Assembly (NCBI RefSeq): GCF_963678865.1
Contig: NZ_OY787459.1
Coordinates: 3,879,381 to 3,943,380, forward strand
DNA: 64,000 bases
Source of the DNA: Maridesulfovibrio sp.
Lineage (GTDB): Bacteria; Desulfobacterota; Desulfovibrionia; Desulfovibrionales; Desulfovibrionaceae
Reading direction: 5' to 3'
In this document: in pieces, positions 61,845 to 64,000 of the stretch
Layout of the letters: each line of letters opens with the position of its first letter
Position numbering within the stretch: the stretch's first letter is position 1
Notes under the pieces: generated by a model
What the model was told of the DNA's origin: nothing
The model's database searches: none
What the model saw: only the letters and a program-made list of their open reading frames with translations
Position numbers and translations under genes: made by a program

Positions 61845-64000
61845 ATGTTTGCTCGTGATATTCTTGAGTTGGTAGGCGGAACTCCTCTTGTCGAGATGCG
61901 GGGGCTCAATCCCAATAAAAAAGTCAAGATTCTGGCTAAGCTGGAATCCATGAATCCCGGCGGATCCATCAAAGACCGTGCAGCCGGGGCAATGATCCGC
62001 AAAGCCGAGAAGAGTGGAGAGTTGACACCGGATAAAATCATCATCGAAGCCACATCAGGCAATACCGGGATAGGGCTGGCCATGGCCTGCGCTGTGCGCG
62101 GCTACAAGCTGATGCTGATTATGCCCGAGACAGCTTCTGAAGAACGCAAGATGATTATGCGTGCCTACGGCGCCGAGATAATGCTTACCCCCGGACATCT
62201 CGCCACAGACGGAGCCATTGAACTGGCCTACCGTTTTTACCGTGAGGAACCGGAAAAATATCTTCTCATGGACCAGTATAACAATGAAGCCTCCATCGAG
62301 GCTCATTATGACGGCACCGGGCAGGAAATCTGGGATCAGACTGACGGCAAGGTTACTCATGTGGTGGCTTGCCTCGGTACGACCGGAACAGTCATGGGTA
62401 TCACCAAGCGCCTCAAGGAATTGAACAAGGATATCCAGATGATTGCCGTTGAGCCGGAGCCGGGGCATAAGATTCAGGGTCTCAAAAATATGCAGGAATC
62501 ATATCCCCCCGGAATTTACGACAAGCAGAAGCTGGATCGCATAATCAGGGTTCAGGACAACGACGCTTTTGAAGCCTGCCGCCGTCTTGCCAAGGAAGAG
62601 GGTGTATTCGTAGGGATGAGTTCCGGCGCAGCCATGGCCGGGGCTGCTGCCATAGCCTCTGAGCTTGATGACGGTCTGGTGGTGACGATTTTTCCCGATG
62701 GTGGTGAACGATACCTTTCCACTCCCCTGTTTCGACCCCAGATTCTGAAGGGACCGAAACTGTTTGACCAGAGCAGCGGAGAAGACCGGGTTCTTTCCAT
62801 TTCAGAGGCCGAAACCGGATTGTTCACAATGGGACCATCCTTCGACAATCCCTATGATCCTGAAGTTTTCCGGCGTATAGTTCTGCTTGATGTGCTGTCC
62901 CGGCATCTTGAGCGTGAGGGTGCCAAAGTGTCAGCATTGGTAGGTCTTGCAGATCTTGAAGACCAGACCCTTGCCGCCTCCCGTGAGCGGGGTGTGGACC
63001 GTGAATCCTTTTCCACCGAGGTCTCCACTGCCGTGCGTAAAGCCGCTTATCTGCTGGGTGTGCGTAAATCCATGCGTTTTGCGCGTGCTTCAGAATCCGT
63101 GGACCGCATCGTAGAGCTTTGTCGAGCATTGCTGGCTCACGGGCTGGCTTATGAGAAGCTGCGGTCCGTGTATTTCGATATCTCCCGCGACAAGGGCTAC
63201 GGCCAGATGTCCAACATGGATATCGATAAGGTCAGCCTCGGCAAAACAGTGGACATGGATGACTATGTAAAAGAGAATCCCCGCGATTTTACTCTGCTCA
63301 AACGGGCTACCTTGCAGGACCTCAAGCTTGGCGATATTATCGAAACCGAGTGGGGCAATGTTCGCCCCAGCTGGTTTATGCAGCAGGCAGTAACCGCCCT
63401 TGAAGGATTGTCCGGTGTAAGCCTTGTGCTGGCCGGGGAAATCCACCGTTTTCCACATCTGGAAAACCTGCGCGCCATCTGGGCCGGAGCAGGTGTCTCC
63501 CCGCAGGCATGGATGGTAGCCCAGCCGGTTCTTCCCGGCGGCCCGGTATTACCCTGCGTGGATGAGCTTCTTGAGCAGTCGGGCCAGCCCATTGCTGTGC
63601 GGATGTGGATGCTTTCATCATCCTACAAGAAACCTCTTGTCTGCAGTGAGCAATCCATCTCTATGTGGGTCAAGAACCAGCAGAAATTGCAGGATCTGGC
63701 GTCAGGTCTCAGTGTACATGCCGGGGATTCCGGTGAAGTCTCTGAAGATATTGATCAGGAGGTGTTCACCCTTAAGTCTGGTCTGTCGCAGGCCTTGAAT
63801 GACAACCTTAAGCTGCACCGCTTCTGGCCTATTTTATTCAGCTTTACCAAGTCCATCAATTCCCTGCTGGGCGCCAGTAAGCTTTCCGCAAGGGAAGCAA
63901 AATTCTGTCTCGACCAGCTTCTCGAAGTGGACGATATTCTCGGTATCCTCGACCATGAAGCCATGCCTGTGCCGTTTGTGTCTTTACCTGAAGAAGCAAA
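61845..64000 (+). CDS. Cysteine synthase fused to a degenerate cysteinyl-tRNA synthetase-like domain (partial)
   Basis: The frame starts at ATG 61845 (AAAGGA upstream) and runs off the window end after 718 codons. Residues 1-~315 are a cysteine synthase/CBS-type PLP enzyme: GGTPLVEM, NPGGSIKDR with PLP Lys43, TSGNTGIG (70-77), GTTGTVMG and MSSGAAMAG. From ~325 the sequence follows class I CysRS order: MGPS (CysRS CGPT), the DVLSRHLEREG..ALVGLADLEDQ helix pair, RPSWFMQQ, FPHLEN (536-541) and SSSYKKPLVCSE. Yet the zinc ligands (Cys to Met329, His to Phe511, Cys to Gln514), HIGH and KMSKS are lost. Aminoacylation seems impossible; a regulatory or tRNA-binding role is inference. Confidence 0.88.
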   Translation, partial: MFARDILELVGGTPLVEMRGLNPNKKVKILAKLESMNPGGSIKDRAAGAMIRKAEKSGELTPDKIIIEATSGNTGIGLAMACAVRGYKLMLIMPETASEERKMIMRAYGAEIMLTPGHLATDGAIELAYRFYREEPEKYLLMDQYNNEASIEAHYDGTGQEIWDQTDGKVTHVVACLGTTGTVMGITKRLKELNKDIQMIAVEPEPGHKIQGLKNMQESYPPGIYDKQKLDRIIRVQDNDAFEACRRLAKEEGVFVGMSSGAAMAGAAAIASELDDGLVVTIFPDGGERYLSTPLFRPQILKGPKLFDQSSGEDRVLSISEAETGLFTMGPSFDNPYDPEVFRRIVLLDVLSRHLEREGAKVSALVGLADLEDQTLAASRERGVDRESFSTEVSTAVRKAAYLLGVRKSMRFARASESVDRIVELCRALLAHGLAYEKLRSVYFDISRDKGYGQMSNMDIDKVSLGKTVDMDDYVKENPRDFTLLKRATLQDLKLGDIIETEWGNVRPSWFMQQAVTALEGLSGVSLVLAGEIHRFPHLENLRAIWAGAGVSPQAWMVAQPVLPGGPVLPCVDELLEQSGQPIAVRMWMLSSSYKKPLVCSEQSISMWVKNQQKLQDLASGLSVHAGDSGEVSEDIDQEVFTLKSGLSQALNDNLKLHRFWPILFSFTKSINSLLGASKLSAREAKFCLDQLLEVDDILGILDHEAMPVPFVSLPEEA

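Noticed and set aside
1..64000. CRISPR array or retron
   Set aside because: No regularly spaced repeat array and no reverse transcriptase gene were seen; the hairpin element at 19552 is not next to one.

Overview
The window looks like chromosomal DNA of a marine Desulfovibrio/Maridesulfovibrio-type sulfate reducer carrying a Mu-like prophage. This is an inference from gene content: tungstate uptake next to formate dehydrogenase maturation genes, a Maf/CgeB-type glycosylation repertoire, several multi-domain sensor kinases and the yebC-ruvCAB cluster. No rRNA gene is present to confirm it.

Region 1 (about 1-20900) is the right part of a Mu-like prophage, read entirely on the + strand in canonical order: portal, MuF-type minor head protein with a C-terminal nuclease-toxin-like domain, protease with a nested scaffold, decoration protein, major capsid, head-tail connectors, contractile sheath, tube, frameshifted tail chaperone, tape measure, baseplate hub/spike/wedge/J/I proteins, and a long tail fibre with a beta-propeller. 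It ends with a structured leader region, a Com-like zinc-finger protein and a C5-cytosine DNA methyltransferase whose start codon lies inside a hairpin. A block of direct repeats and a tRNA-Val gene mark the boundary. The early region, transposase or integrase and lysis genes are outside the window.

Region 2 (21000-35500) is ordinary chromosome: a MerR regulator, a membrane protein, an AsmA protein, the kbl-tdh threonine degradation pair divergent from an Lrp/AsnC regulator, a PAS histidine kinase, a GntR/FCD regulator, a BON lipoprotein, a CgeB-like glycosyltransferase and rlmE.

Region 3 (35700-46700) holds yebC-ruvC-ruvA-ruvB, a diguanylate cyclase, and a molybdenum/tungsten enzyme locus: fdhD, fdhE, moaA and a degenerate IS1595-like transposase on the - strand, with the tungstate ABC transporter tupABC on the + strand. 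Together these supply the pterin cofactor, the metal and the sulfuration/quality-control factors for a formate dehydrogenase.

Region 4 (46700-64000) holds glycogen phosphorylase, a YbjQ-like protein, a BarA-like hybrid kinase, NAD synthetase, an HDOD response regulator, a GT39/PAP2 envelope operon, an AT-rich sulfotransferase gene, a Maf (DUF115) glycosylation protein, and a right-truncated gene fusing an O-acetylserine sulfhydrylase to a degenerate cysteinyl-tRNA synthetase-like domain.

Strongest leads: the Com/methyltransferase pair with a start-occluding hairpin, the CysK-pseudoCysRS fusion, the MuF nuclease fusion, the textbook -1 frameshift signal in the tail chaperone, and an undescribed multi-hairpin element upstream of com.
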